Position numbers and translations under genes: made by a program. Shown here piece after piece: positions 41,095 to 49,326 of a stretch of DNA of 64,000 nt (its first letter is position 1; each line of letters opens with the position of its first letter). The notes under the pieces are model-generated. The model saw only the letters and a program-made list of their open reading frames with translations, searched no databases and was not told the DNA's origin. Origin of the DNA: Allobosea sp. CRIB-10 (GTDB lineage Bacteria > Pseudomonadota > Alphaproteobacteria > Rhizobiales > Beijerinckiaceae); the NCBI RefSeq assembly GCF_900112185.1, contig NZ_FOKP01000001.1, positions 186,001 through 250,000 of the forward strand. The letters are read 5' to 3'.

Positions 41095-42897
41095 ATGAAT
41101 CTCGGCCAGAATCGCCTGTTCCTTGGCGTGGGGAATTCCGCCCTCGGACGTCCCTGGCGCGATCGGCTCGATCCTGCCGGCGTCGCGCAGGCTGAAGCGC
41201 TGGCGCAGGTCGAGGGTGTTCCCGACACGTTGGCGCGCGTCCTCGCCGGCCGCGGTGTCGTCTCCAGCGAGGCGCTGCGCCATCTCGAGCCGAAGCTGCG
41301 CGATTTGCTGCCGGACCCGTCGGTGCTGCGCGACATGGACCGCGCCGCCGAGCGACTGACGCAGGCGGCGATATCAGGCGAGAAGGTCGCGATCTTCGGC
41401 GACTACGATGTCGACGGCGCCTGCTCGGCGGCGCTGCTCGCCGGCTTCCTCGCCGAAGCTGGCGCAAGGCCGCGCATCCATATTCCGGATCGCCTGATCG
41501 AAGGCTACGGCCCGAACGCTGAGGCGATCACGATGCTGGCAGGCGAGGGCGCGACCCTGCTCGTCACCGTCGACTGCGGCACGACCAGCCATGAGCCGCT
41601 GCAGCAGGCGGCACGGCTCGGCCTCGACACGGTGGTGCTCGACCATCACCAGGCGCCCGAACTCCTCCCCGAGGTCCAGGCACTGGTCAATCCGAACCGG
41701 CAGGATGATCTCGCCGGTCTCGGTCATCTCTGCGCCGCCGGCGTCGTCTTCCTGACGCTGGTCGCGACGAATCGCGAATTGCGCCGGCGCGGCGTCTGGC
41801 AGGCGAGGGGAAGCGAGCCCGATCTGCTCGCGGCGCTCGACCTCGTTGCTTTGGCGACCATCGCCGACGTCGTGCCGCTGATCGGGCTCAACCGCGCCTT
41901 CGTACGTCAGGGCATCGCGATCATGCGGCTGCGTCACCGGCCCGGCCTCGCGGCATTGCTCGATGTCGCCGGGCTTGATGGTCCCGTGCAACCCTGGCAT
42001 CTCGGCTTCCTGCTCGGTCCGCGCATCAATGCCGGCGGGCGCATCGGCGATGCGGCGCTGGGCGCCCGGCTGCTGCTCACGCGCGACGAGGTCGAGGCGC
42101 GCACGATCGCGGCCGAGCTCAACCGGCTGAATCAGGAGCGCCAGGAGATCGAGCGCGCCGCGGTCGAGGAGGCGGTTGCCGAGGTCGAGCATCGCTTCGA
42201 GGATGCTGCCGCGCATCCGGTACTCGTAGTCGGCTCGGCCGATTGGCATCCGGGTATCGTCGGGCTGATTGCGGGTCGCTTGAAGGAAAGGTTCAACCGG
42301 CCGGCCTTCGCTCTGGCACGCAACGCCACTGGCGGCGCGACCGGCTCGGGCCGCTCGATCGCCGGCGTCGATCTCGGCTCGGCCGTGCGCCGGGCGGTCG
42401 AGGCCGGCCTCGCGGTCAAGGGCGGCGGCCACGCCATGGCGGCGGGCGTGACGCTGGCGCCCGGGCAGGAGGGCGCCTTCGCCAGCTTCGTCAGCGAAAG
42501 GCTGGCCGCCGGCGTAGCAGGCTCGCGCGAGTCGGAGGCGCTGCTGATCGATGCTGCGATCAGTGCCGGCGGCGCCAATCCGCGCCTGCTCGCCGAAATC
42601 GACCGGGCAGGGCCGTTCGGTGCCGGCTGTCCGGAGCCGGTCTTCGTGCTGCCGGCCCATCGCCTGACCGAGGTGATCGAGGTCGGCGCGGGCGGGCATC
42701 TGCGCATCAAGCTGCGTGCCGGCGACGGCGCCACGATCGGCGGAATCGCCTTTCGCGCCGCGCGTGAGCCGCTTGGGCAGGCGCTGCTGGCGGGGCGCGG
42801 CGAGAGCGTCCATCTCGCGGGAACGTTGACCTTGAATCGCTGGGGCGGCAGCGAGCGGGCGGAACTGCGCGTGGTCGATCTCGCCCGTCCGTCGTGA
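41095..42897 (+). CDS. recJ: Single-stranded-DNA-specific exonuclease RecJ
   Basis: 600 residues. DHH-superfamily motifs GDYDVDGACSAALL (101-114), VTVDCGTT and DHHQAPE bind the catalytic metals. The DHHA1 domain has ADWHPGIVGLIAGRL and KGGGHAMAAG, and an OB-fold follows. RecJ degrades 5' ssDNA ends in recombination and mismatch repair. The ATG at 41095 gives normal length. Confidence 0.95.
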   Translation: MNLGQNRLFLGVGNSALGRPWRDRLDPAGVAQAEALAQVEGVPDTLARVLAGRGVVSSEALRHLEPKLRDLLPDPSVLRDMDRAAERLTQAAISGEKVAIFGDYDVDGACSAALLAGFLAEAGARPRIHIPDRLIEGYGPNAEAITMLAGEGATLLVTVDCGTTSHEPLQQAARLGLDTVVLDHHQAPELLPEVQALVNPNRQDDLAGLGHLCAAGVVFLTLVATNRELRRRGVWQARGSEPDLLAALDLVALATIADVVPLIGLNRAFVRQGIAIMRLRHRPGLAALLDVAGLDGPVQPWHLGFLLGPRINAGGRIGDAALGARLLLTRDEVEARTIAAELNRLNQERQEIERAAVEEAVAEVEHRFEDAAAHPVLVVGSADWHPGIVGLIAGRLKERFNRPAFALARNATGGATGSGRSIAGVDLGSAVRRAVEAGLAVKGGGHAMAAGVTLAPGQEGAFASFVSERLAAGVAGSRESEALLIDAAISAGGANPRLLAEIDRAGPFGAGCPEPVFVLPAHRLTEVIEVGAGGHLRIKLRAGDGATIGGIAFRAAREPLGQALLAGRGESVHLAGTLTLNRWGGSERAELRVVDLARPS

Positions 42898-42991
42898 GCA
42901 ACTGCGAAAAACCCTGAGAGCGGGCTTGCCCAAGCTTCGCCGGGACACTATAGCTCGCCCCGCCCTGCAAGAGCGCTTCGCGCTCAGGCCC

Positions 42992-43066
42992 GCGGTCTTC
43001 GTCTATCGGTTAGGACACCAGCCTTTCACGCTGGGAAGACGGGTTCGATTCCCGTAGACCGCGCCA
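42992..43066 (+). tRNA. tRNA-Glu (anticodon TTC)
   Basis: 75 nt cloverleaf. The acceptor stem GCGGTCT pairs with AGACCGC. The anticodon stem CCAGC/GCTGG holds loop CTTTCAC with TTC, the T-arm has GGTTCGATTCC, and the CCA end is encoded. The opposite strand carries the 3' end of the redoxin-like frame. Confidence 0.97.
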
Positions 43067-43653
43067 CTTCCATTCCCCTTCACAAGTTCACCTGACATCG
43101 GCCGGGACCGGCGCCTCGCATCGCCCGGCGCTGCAGCCATCTGCGCCTGCTGTCGCCTGACTGGGCACAGGGCGCGAAGCGGGCCCGACAGTGCCATCGC
43201 GATCCTGGCGCCTACCGCGAGATCGTCCTCCAAGCCGAAGACATGGTGCAGGATCGTCCCGTCGCGTCCGATCAACACAGAGGACGGCGTGCCCTGCAGG
43301 CCGAAACGCCGCATCGTGACCGGAACGTCCGATCCTTCTTCGGCGAGGTCGACGGCCACCGGCGATCTCAGCCGATACTCGTGCAGGAAGGCGCGCAGGG
43401 TGACGGGCGACATCGCCGCTTGATGCTCGAAGACTGTGTGGATGCCGATGATCTGGAGGTCGCTCTCCGCGAAAACCCGCTCGATACGCTGGACCTGCGG
43501 GATCGCCTGCGCGACGCAGCCCGGACAAAGGAGCTGGAAGGCATGCAGGAAGACGGGCCGCCCGCGCAGCGCGGCCAGGGTCAGGGGCGTCGGGGTATTG
43601 AACCATTCGCTCACGGCCAGCTCAGGCGCCAGCACGGCTTCGTTGCCGGACAT
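43003..43653 (-). CDS. Redoxin/TlpA-like thioredoxin-fold protein running antisense into tRNA-Glu
   Basis: 216 residues from the ATG at 43653, which overlaps the stop of the preceding 59-residue gene (ATGA). The thioredoxin fold is shown by PVFLHAFQLLCPGC (Cys43/Cys46) and the cis-Pro region GLQGTPSSVLIGRDG. No signal peptide is visible. Recognisable homology ends near residue 165. The last ~50 residues are basic and repeat-free, and the final ~21 are simply the antisense of tRNA-Glu. The natural stop may have been lost. Confidence 0.75.
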   Translation of the reverse strand: MSGNEAVLAPELAVSEWFNTPTPLTLAALRGRPVFLHAFQLLCPGCVAQAIPQVQRIERVFAESDLQIIGIHTVFEHQAAMSPVTLRAFLHEYRLRSPVAVDLAEEGSDVPVTMRRFGLQGTPSSVLIGRDGTILHHVFGLEDDLAVGARIAMALSGPLRALCPVRRQQAQMAAAPGDARRRSRPMSGELVKGNGSGAVYGNRTRLPSVKGWCPNR

Positions 43654-43832
43654 CACAGGCACTCCTTCGAGGCCAGCGGGCCATCTGAGTAGCCAGCCCC
43701 TGTAACGGCGCCGGCGGCTTCGCAGATCGGCTCCAGGCCGGGAAAGTCGATGGACACGGTGAGTGCGACGGCGATCTGGGCCGGGGTGGCTCCCATTGCG
43801 CCCGCCGGTTCGATGCGGGTAATCCTGCTCAT
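43653..43832 (-). CDS. 59-residue Cys-containing peptide gene
   Basis: Starts at the ATG 43832 with AAAGG seven bases upstream; an ATG five codons earlier is possible. There is a hydrophobic stretch (AQIAVALTVSIDF), Cys37, and a C-terminal ASKECL with Cys58. There is no clear signal peptide. Its stop overlaps the redoxin-like start, so translation is coupled. I recognise no family. A peptide substrate of the neighbouring thioredoxin-fold protein is one speculative idea. Confidence 0.6.
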   Translation of the reverse strand: MSRITRIEPAGAMGATPAQIAVALTVSIDFPGLEPICEAAGAVTGAGYSDGPLASKECL

Positions 43833-43910
43833 GTTCTGACCTTTCATTTGCCTGGAGGGGGAGAACATGCCGGTTCGTCGATGGCAGTCGGCGAACCGGC
43901 GCTATTGCGG

Positions 43911-44627
43911 TCACTTGCCCGGCACGACCTTGCCGGGAAGGCTCAGATTGCCGGACGCGACCTTGAAGACGTCGCTGACGCAGAGCAGCGGCGCATGCAG
44001 GTTGCCGTTGACCTTGAGGCCGGCGGTGACACCGTCGAAGGACGCGCCCTTGATGCCGCCGATCAGCGCGACCGGGATCGAGACGTCGACCGTGTCGCCC
44101 TTGAAGCTGGTCGGATAGTCAGGGCTGTCGATCAGCAGGGGTACGTTCGGCCAGGTCGGCGGCACCTTCGGCTTTGCGCCAGCGGGAATGTCGATCACCT
44201 TCAGGCCGCCGCCGCAGGCCTTGTCCTGCGCCAGCACGACCCAATGCGGATGCCAGATGTGCCGGTTCTTGCCGCCATAGGCCGCGTCGTCGAAATCGGG
44301 GTGGAAGGTGACGGCGAGCGCGACGATGCCCTGGTCCTTCTCGAAGCCGATCTCGGCGCTGTCGAGCGTCGTCGGCCAGACATAGGCGTGGACGCTGGAG
44401 CCTTCGAACTTGCCGGTGGCGTCGGGCTTGTCCTTGCCGGCCTCGCCGCGCACTCGTGTGGTGAACACGGCCGTGTCGCCCTTGGTCACGATGGTGGTCT
44501 CGATGATGTCGAAGGAGGCCTGGACCGCCTCGGTCGGCTTCGATTTGACCGAGTGAGCGGTGGCGGCCGCCAGCCATAGCGAGGCCGTCCCGGCGATGAG
44601 CACGCCGGCTATCCGTTTTGCCACCAT
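43911..44627 (-). CDS. Exported protein of unknown function
   Basis: 238 residues with a signal peptide (LIAGTASLWLAAATAHS, cleavage near 24). The mature domain is beta-rich in appearance, with a histidine cluster (FHPDF, RHIWHPHWVVL) and two cysteines (KACGGG, LLCVSD) that might bind a metal; that is inference. AAGGA precedes the ATG. It follows the Cys-tailed MarR gene by 33 bp and precedes the 59-residue gene by 78 bp. The same 13 bp sequence (CCCCCTCCAGGCA) stands before this gene and the next. Confidence 0.75.
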   Translation of the reverse strand: MVAKRIAGVLIAGTASLWLAAATAHSVKSKPTEAVQASFDIIETTIVTKGDTAVFTTRVRGEAGKDKPDATGKFEGSSVHAYVWPTTLDSAEIGFEKDQGIVALAVTFHPDFDDAAYGGKNRHIWHPHWVVLAQDKACGGGLKVIDIPAGAKPKVPPTWPNVPLLIDSPDYPTSFKGDTVDVSIPVALIGGIKGASFDGVTAGLKVNGNLHAPLLCVSDVFKVASGNLSLPGKVVPGK

Positions 44628-44660
44628 GATTCTGTTCCTTTCTGTCCTGCCTGGAGGGGG

Positions 44661-45305
44661 TCATCCCGCTTGAAATGCTTCCCAGGTGGCAGCCCGGGAA
44701 GCGGGATCGGCTGTCTCATGGTCGCGGCAATCGATGCGCAATTCGCGCTGGCCGAAGGCGGCGTCGACGAAACGACAATGATGCGGCCGCGCCGCGCGCG
44801 GATGGGCGAAAGGCGCGAAATATCTGCAGCTTGCGCACATGCGCTGGATCGGGATGGCGTCGGCTTCCTGCAGCGCGCGGATCAGCCTGATCAGGGTGAG
44901 GAGCAGCCCGTCCTGCTCTTCCGCCGCGAGGGCTCTCACGGCCTGATCGGCGGCGCCGCTCGTCATCGCATCGACATCGAGCACCGCCTTGCCGCTGGCC
45001 GTCAGCGCGACGACCACGGCTCGCCGGTCGCCGGCAATCGCGCGCTTCTCGACAAATCCCTTGCGTTCCAGCGCGCCGATCGAATCCGTCGCTGTCGGCT
45101 GCGAAACGCCCAGATGAGCAGCGATGTCCTTGACCCCCAACCCGCCCTTCCGGCCGTCGAGAAGCTCGATGATCGCCAGCTGCGTCGGGTTGATGCCGGC
45201 TCGCTTCGCCCGTTCCCAGTCGTCGGCGCGGATCACCGTCGAGACGCGGGCAAGGGCCTCGCGCAGCCGGTAAACGATGGTCGTCGGGTTGCCTGGCGTT
45301 TCCAT
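44661..45305 (-). CDS. MarR-family regulator with C-terminal cysteine cluster
   Basis: 214 residues. A winged helix-turn-helix (about 40-105: KDIAAHLGVSQPTATDSIGALERKGFVEKR, GDRRAVVVAL) is followed by an extension carrying CASCRYF (Cys157, Cys160), HHCRF (Cys177) and IDCRDHE (Cys193). The four Cys plus His could hold zinc or sense oxidants. A perfect dyad at 45319-45329 in its own leader suggests autoregulation. It appears to head the operon of the exported protein, the 59-residue peptide and the redoxin. Confidence 0.88.
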   Translation of the reverse strand: METPGNPTTIVYRLREALARVSTVIRADDWERAKRAGINPTQLAIIELLDGRKGGLGVKDIAAHLGVSQPTATDSIGALERKGFVEKRAIAGDRRAVVVALTASGKAVLDVDAMTSGAADQAVRALAAEEQDGLLLTLIRLIRALQEADAIPIQRMCASCRYFAPFAHPRAARPHHCRFVDAAFGQRELRIDCRDHETADPASRAATWEAFQAG

Positions 45306-45318
45306 GCAACCAGATATA

Positions 45319-45329
45319 TAGGAGTCCTA
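45319..45329. promoter_or_regulatory. Palindrome in the leader of the Cys-tailed MarR gene
   Basis: TAGGAGTCCTA is a perfect 11 bp odd palindrome, 14 bp upstream of the start codon. On the minus strand it lies between TTGTTT and TATATC, plausible weak -35 and -10 boxes with 16 bp spacing. A dimeric MarR protein bound there would block its own promoter. Confidence 0.5.
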
Positions 45330-45386
45330 ATTTAAAACAAGCCGACGCGATCAGGCTGATGACGGTCTGCGATCGGCGCGCGTCGA

Positions 45387-47309
45387 TCAGACGCGCGGGG
45401 ACATGAAGCGGGCGAAAAAGGCTGCCAAAGCAGCGTGACCGTCGAGCGGCAGCACATGCGCGACATATTGGTCGGGCCGCACGAGCACCAGGCAGCCGCG
45501 CTCCCGGTCGATGCTGCGCTGATCGAAGATGTCCCGGCCGCCACGCAGATCGGGGCAGAACACCTTCTCGTAGTCGATCAGGCCGAGGCGGCCCTTCCGG
45601 GGCAGGAGCAGGCCCGGCAGGGTCTCGACCGCAACCTCGCGATGGGCCTGCTGCAGGATCGCGCGCAAGTCGATGACGGAATCGATGTCGGCACCCGGCA
45701 CCACATAGCGGCGCAGCGGTGACGAGGGCTCATTCGCCAGAGCATCGCAAAGGGCTCGCAGCCGCGATGCCGGCGAGGACGGGTCGGCGCGATCGGCAAA
45801 GGCGTAAAGGCACCAGCGGCCATCGGCCTGCGCGACATGGCCGAGCTCGACCGGCTTGGCGTCGCCGAGCCGGATCACGGGCGCCGAGTGGAAGCGCGCG
45901 CCGATCGGAAATCCCGTCGCGAGGCCGGCATGGGTTGGCTCGCCGGTCAGGGTGGAGGGCGCATACCGGGTCGCGGTGCCCGCGGTATAGCGGCCGTGCC
46001 TGATGAAATAGGCCTCGACCTCCTTGGGATCGACGCCGTCGCCCGTCTCCGAGGTCTTCAAAGGAGCACTCAGCATCTTCGCCCATTCGCGGTCGAAATC
46101 GATCAGCTCCTTGGCGATCGCCTGGCGCTCGGCCGAGTAGCTGTGCAGGAGCTCCGGCGGGCATTGCCCGCGCAGGACCGCCGCCAGCTTCCAGCCGAGG
46201 TTGAAGGCGTCCTGCATCGAGACGTTCATACCCTGGCCGGCCTTGGGGCTGTGGGTGTGGCAGGCGTCGCCGGCGATGAAGACGGACGGCAGGCGCTGCC
46301 CGACCTCGCCCTCCGGCACGTTGTCGAACTTGTCGCAGAGGCGCTGGCCGATCTCGTAGACCGACCACCAGGCGACCTGCTTCACCTCGAATGTGTAGGG
46401 GCGCAGGATGCGCTGCGCCGCGGCGATCAGATGCTCCACGCCGATATTGCGGCTCGCGACGCGCTCGTTCGCGGCGAGCTTGTCGAGCTCGACATAGATG
46501 CGGATCAGATAGCCGCCCTCGCGCGGGATGATGATGATCGTGCCTTCGCCAGCGGACTGGATCAGCGCCTTCAATCGCACATCCGGGAAATCGGTGACGG
46601 CGAGGACATCCATCACGCCCCAGGCCTGGTTGGCGGAATCGCCCTGCAGCGTGCGCCCGATCGATTTGCGCACGGCGCTGCGGGCGCCGTCGCAGCCGAC
46701 GACATAGCGGGCGCGAACGGTCTCGATCTCGCCTTCATGCGCGGGATCGACACGCTCCAGCGTTACGGTCACCGGGTGTGACGATGCATTGTCGATCTCA
46801 AGATCGACGAGGCGCCGGGAATAGTCCGGCTCCAGCCGGCTCGGCGAGCGGCGCATGACGTCGAGGAAGAAGTCGTGCACGCGCGCCTGGTTCAGGATGA
46901 CATGCGGGAATTCGGAGAGGCCTTCCTCGACATCGAGGATGCGGCCGCTGCGGACGATGGCGCCCGGCTGAGCCGCGTCGGGCTTCCAGAACACGGTTTC
47001 GTTGACCCAGTAGCTCTCCTTCAGCACCTTCTCGGAGAAGCCGAAGGCATCGAACATCTCGATGGTGCGGCAGGCGATGCCATCTGCCTGGCCGAGCTCC
47101 AGCGGCCCCGGCTTCTGCTCGACGATCCGCGTGGTGATTTCGGGAAACGCCGAGAGCTGCGCCGCCAGGGTCAGGCCGGCAGGGCCGCAGCCGACGATCA
47201 GGACGTCGACCTCCTGCGGCAGGGCGCCGCCCGGGGAGGCCGGGAGGTTCTCGGCAACGTCCGAGACAGAGGGATCGCCGGTCCGAAAACCGTTGAGATG
47301 GAATTGCAT
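45387..47309 (-). CDS. mobA: 3-hydroxybenzoate 4-monooxygenase-like flavoprotein
   Basis: 640 residues, the length of MobA of Comamonas, which converts 3-hydroxybenzoate to protocatechuate with NADPH and O2. It starts MQFHLNGFR and has VLIVGCGPAGLTLAAQL, QKPGPLELGQADGIACRT, the FAD/NADPH GCDGARSAVRK, and FIAGDACHTHSPKAGQGMN. A C-terminal thioredoxin-like domain as in phenol hydroxylases follows. The ATG at 47309 has AAGG at good spacing; a GTG at 47318 is less likely. It follows the class II aldolase gene by 57 bp. Phenol-type substrates cannot be excluded. Confidence 0.85.
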   Translation of the reverse strand: MQFHLNGFRTGDPSVSDVAENLPASPGGALPQEVDVLIVGCGPAGLTLAAQLSAFPEITTRIVEQKPGPLELGQADGIACRTIEMFDAFGFSEKVLKESYWVNETVFWKPDAAQPGAIVRSGRILDVEEGLSEFPHVILNQARVHDFFLDVMRRSPSRLEPDYSRRLVDLEIDNASSHPVTVTLERVDPAHEGEIETVRARYVVGCDGARSAVRKSIGRTLQGDSANQAWGVMDVLAVTDFPDVRLKALIQSAGEGTIIIIPREGGYLIRIYVELDKLAANERVASRNIGVEHLIAAAQRILRPYTFEVKQVAWWSVYEIGQRLCDKFDNVPEGEVGQRLPSVFIAGDACHTHSPKAGQGMNVSMQDAFNLGWKLAAVLRGQCPPELLHSYSAERQAIAKELIDFDREWAKMLSAPLKTSETGDGVDPKEVEAYFIRHGRYTAGTATRYAPSTLTGEPTHAGLATGFPIGARFHSAPVIRLGDAKPVELGHVAQADGRWCLYAFADRADPSSPASRLRALCDALANEPSSPLRRYVVPGADIDSVIDLRAILQQAHREVAVETLPGLLLPRKGRLGLIDYEKVFCPDLRGGRDIFDQRSIDRERGCLVLVRPDQYVAHVLPLDGHAALAAFFARFMSPRV

Positions 47310-47366
47310 GAAGGCCACCTTCTGCGAGGCAGGATGGATTGAGCTGATCTCGACGCGGGCGGCGTC

Positions 47367-48149
47367 TCAGCGCCGGCGGTTGCGCGCCTGTTCGAGCCAC
47401 ATCTCCCAGGGGCGATGGACCTGCGCCTCGATGCTGGCGACGCAGGCGCGGCTTTCGCCCTCGGTGAGATAGGTGACCTCGCCGAGTTGCATCGCCTGGA
47501 GCTGGTAGCGCGCATTGAGCTCTGCATAGACGGCACGGTAGACCGCCTGCTTGATCGAGTAGCCGACCACGGTCGAGCCATGGCCGCGCATCAGCACGAT
47601 GTCGTGCCCGTTGAAATGCTCGGCCAGCGCCCGGCCGAGCTGGTTGTTGCTGATCAGCAGGTCGGTCGCATCGCCCCCGGCCTCGCGGATCTCGAAGACG
47701 GGAGCGCCCTGGCCGACGAAGCCGGCCATGTGGAACATAGCCCGGAGCCGAGTGCCCTTGACCACGCTGAGCGGCACGATCGAATGCGAATGGCTATGGA
47801 TCACGGCCATCACGTCGGGACGCCTGCGGAAGATCTCGGCGTGGATGAAGCGCTCGAGATAGACCTTGCGGCCATTGGCGTTCACCGCCTCGCCGTCGAG
47901 GGTGAACTCGACGATGTCCTCGGCGGCGACCCGGCTCGGCGCCATGTTGCGGGCGAGCAGGAAACGATCGGGCCGCTTGTCATGGCGCACGCTGACATGG
48001 CCGAAAGCATCGACGACGCCCTGGTCGAACAGGATGTGATTGGCCGCGACCAGCTCCTCGACGATCTCGGGCGAGGGCGCGACCGAGGCAGCGGCCGTGT
48101 CGGCCACGTCGACGGCGATGGGGTGATTGCCATGATCCGCGGTGCACAT
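47367..48149 (-). CDS. Class II aldolase/adducin-family protein, possible aromatic-acid decarboxylase
   Basis: 260 residues. The metal-binding layout is intact: Glu105 (RFIHAEIF), His118 and His120 (VIHSHSHS) and His190 (MRGHGS). The superfamily includes fuculose-phosphate aldolases and also PhtC, a 3,4-dihydroxyphthalate decarboxylase. Next to a hydroxybenzoate hydroxylase, a decarboxylase or retro-aldol role on an aromatic acid is more likely than sugar metabolism; that is inference. It is first in the operon with mobA, behind a promoter-operator at 48352-48394. Confidence 0.82.
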   Translation of the reverse strand: MCTADHGNHPIAVDVADTAAASVAPSPEIVEELVAANHILFDQGVVDAFGHVSVRHDKRPDRFLLARNMAPSRVAAEDIVEFTLDGEAVNANGRKVYLERFIHAEIFRRRPDVMAVIHSHSHSIVPLSVVKGTRLRAMFHMAGFVGQGAPVFEIREAGGDATDLLISNNQLGRALAEHFNGHDIVLMRGHGSTVVGYSIKQAVYRAVYAELNARYQLQAMQLGEVTYLTEGESRACVASIEAQVHRPWEMWLEQARNRRR

Positions 48150-48351
48150 TGCTCGCTCTCTCCGAAATCGCCTTGATCGACATTTGCTGGCCAGGCTCTG
48201 CCGATAGGGCGGCGACACCGCCGAACCGGGCAAAGGATCAGAGAAGCGAATGGTACGCGAGCAGCGTGTGCCCCCCGCAAGTGGCGTCCGAGATCCAGCA
48301 ACTGAAACGCGCTGGGCCAACCTCCCATCCGGCGATCTCTGCTAGATCGTC

Positions 48352-48394
48352 CGTATACTGATTAACAGAATACGCTCAGATTTTTGCCTGTCAA
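48352..48394 (-). promoter_or_regulatory. Promoter with overlapping dyad for the aldolase-mobA operon
   Basis: On the minus strand TTGACA (48394-48389) and TATTCT (48372-48367) are spaced by 16 bp. The -10 lies inside an imperfect 23 bp dyad (48352-48374) of the form CGTAT-n-CTG...CAG-n-ATACG. The same arrangement recurs at 49156-49198. The 442 bp spacer 48150-48591 holds this module and a possible marR promoter (TTGACC at 48452, TACGAT at 48476), and no gene that I can support. Confidence 0.7.
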
Positions 48395-48591
48395 CTGTGG
48401 CTGCAGGGCGGGGGCCTGAGCATTCCATCCGGATAGGGTGAAGCGGGCACTTTGACCGCTTACGGACTGAAAGCATACGATCTATAGCGAAGATGCAGCG
48501 ATCGAGCCGAGCCGGATTCGCCTGACGAAGAGCCGGCGGCACGACCATTCGAGCGGCGGAAATCCACCCGCCCCACCAAGGCAAAGCGACG

Positions 48592-49074
48592 ATGGCGACG
48601 GACGATATCTATCATATGCCCGGCCACCTCATCCGGCGCGCGCAGCAGATCGCCGTCTCGCTCTTTCTCGAGGAATGCGCGCCCGTTGACCTCACCCCCG
48701 TCCAGTTCGCGGCGCTGGTGACGGTGCGCGACAATCCCGGCATCGACGCGACCCGACTCTCGGCCCTCGTCGCCTTCGACCGCTCGACTCTGGGCAATGT
48801 GCTGGAGCGGATGGAAGCCAAGGAGCTGATCCAGCGCTCGGGCAGCAAGGACGACAAGCGCGTCAAGGTGCTGCACCTGTCGCCGAAGGGCGAGCGCATC
48901 CTGCAGGAAGCCGGACCGCTGGCGCAGCGGGCGCAGGAGCGCATCCTCGCCCCGCTCGCGCCGGAGGATCGCGAGACCTTCATGCGCATGCTCGCGCAGC
49001 TCGTCGAGCTCAACAACGAGGCCTCGCGCGTGCCGCTGCGGCTGGACGCACTGCGCTCTTCCGACGCTGCCTGA
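48592..49074 (+). CDS. MarR-family regulator, probable controller of the mobA operon
   Basis: 160 residues of a standard MarR dimer: LTPVQFAALVTV, DATRLSALVAFDRSTLGNVLERMEAKELIQR (helix-turn-helix), and the wing SKDDKRVKVLHLSPKG. MobR, a MarR protein released by 3-hydroxybenzoate, represses mobA in Comamonas; this gene sits divergent from the mobA operon, consistent with the same role. Two similar dyads, one on either side of the gene, are its likely binding sites. Confidence 0.88.
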   Translation: MATDDIYHMPGHLIRRAQQIAVSLFLEECAPVDLTPVQFAALVTVRDNPGIDATRLSALVAFDRSTLGNVLERMEAKELIQRSGSKDDKRVKVLHLSPKGERILQEAGPLAQRAQERILAPLAPEDRETFMRMLAQLVELNNEASRVPLRLDALRSSDAA

Positions 49075-49155
49075 GGGCGCGACTTTTCCGAGATCGCAGG
49101 TGACGCTGAAACCGGTTTCCTGAACTCCGGTCGGCGCAGTTCGTGGAGCTCGGAT

Positions 49156-49198
49156 TTGACAGGTCCAAGATACGGTGCATACTGATAATAAGTATGCG
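49156..49198 (+). promoter_or_regulatory. Promoter with overlapping dyad for the Bug-type binding-protein gene
   Basis: TTGACA (49156-49161) and CATACT (49178-49183) are 16 bp apart. The -10 is the left arm of the dyad GCATACT-N7-AGTATGC (49177-49197). Aligned to the dyad at 48353-48375, 16 of 23 positions agree, including the shared ATACTGAT core. Confidence 0.7.
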
Positions 49199-49326
49199 GT
49201 CTTATCTTGCGGCACGAGCGGAGCGCGGCTGGCGAGGGCTGCCCCAGCGCGAGATCCGGAACGCAGACGGCCCTTTCGCAGCGAATGAGAACCGCCATCA
49301 ACGCGGCCGCACCCGGAGGAAAACCA

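Noticed and set aside
49108..49119. A perfect 12 bp palindrome GAAACCGGTTTC after the MarR gene
   Set aside because: It recalls part of dispersed repeats but lacks their arms, and it is unrelated to the operator dyads; no function can be argued.
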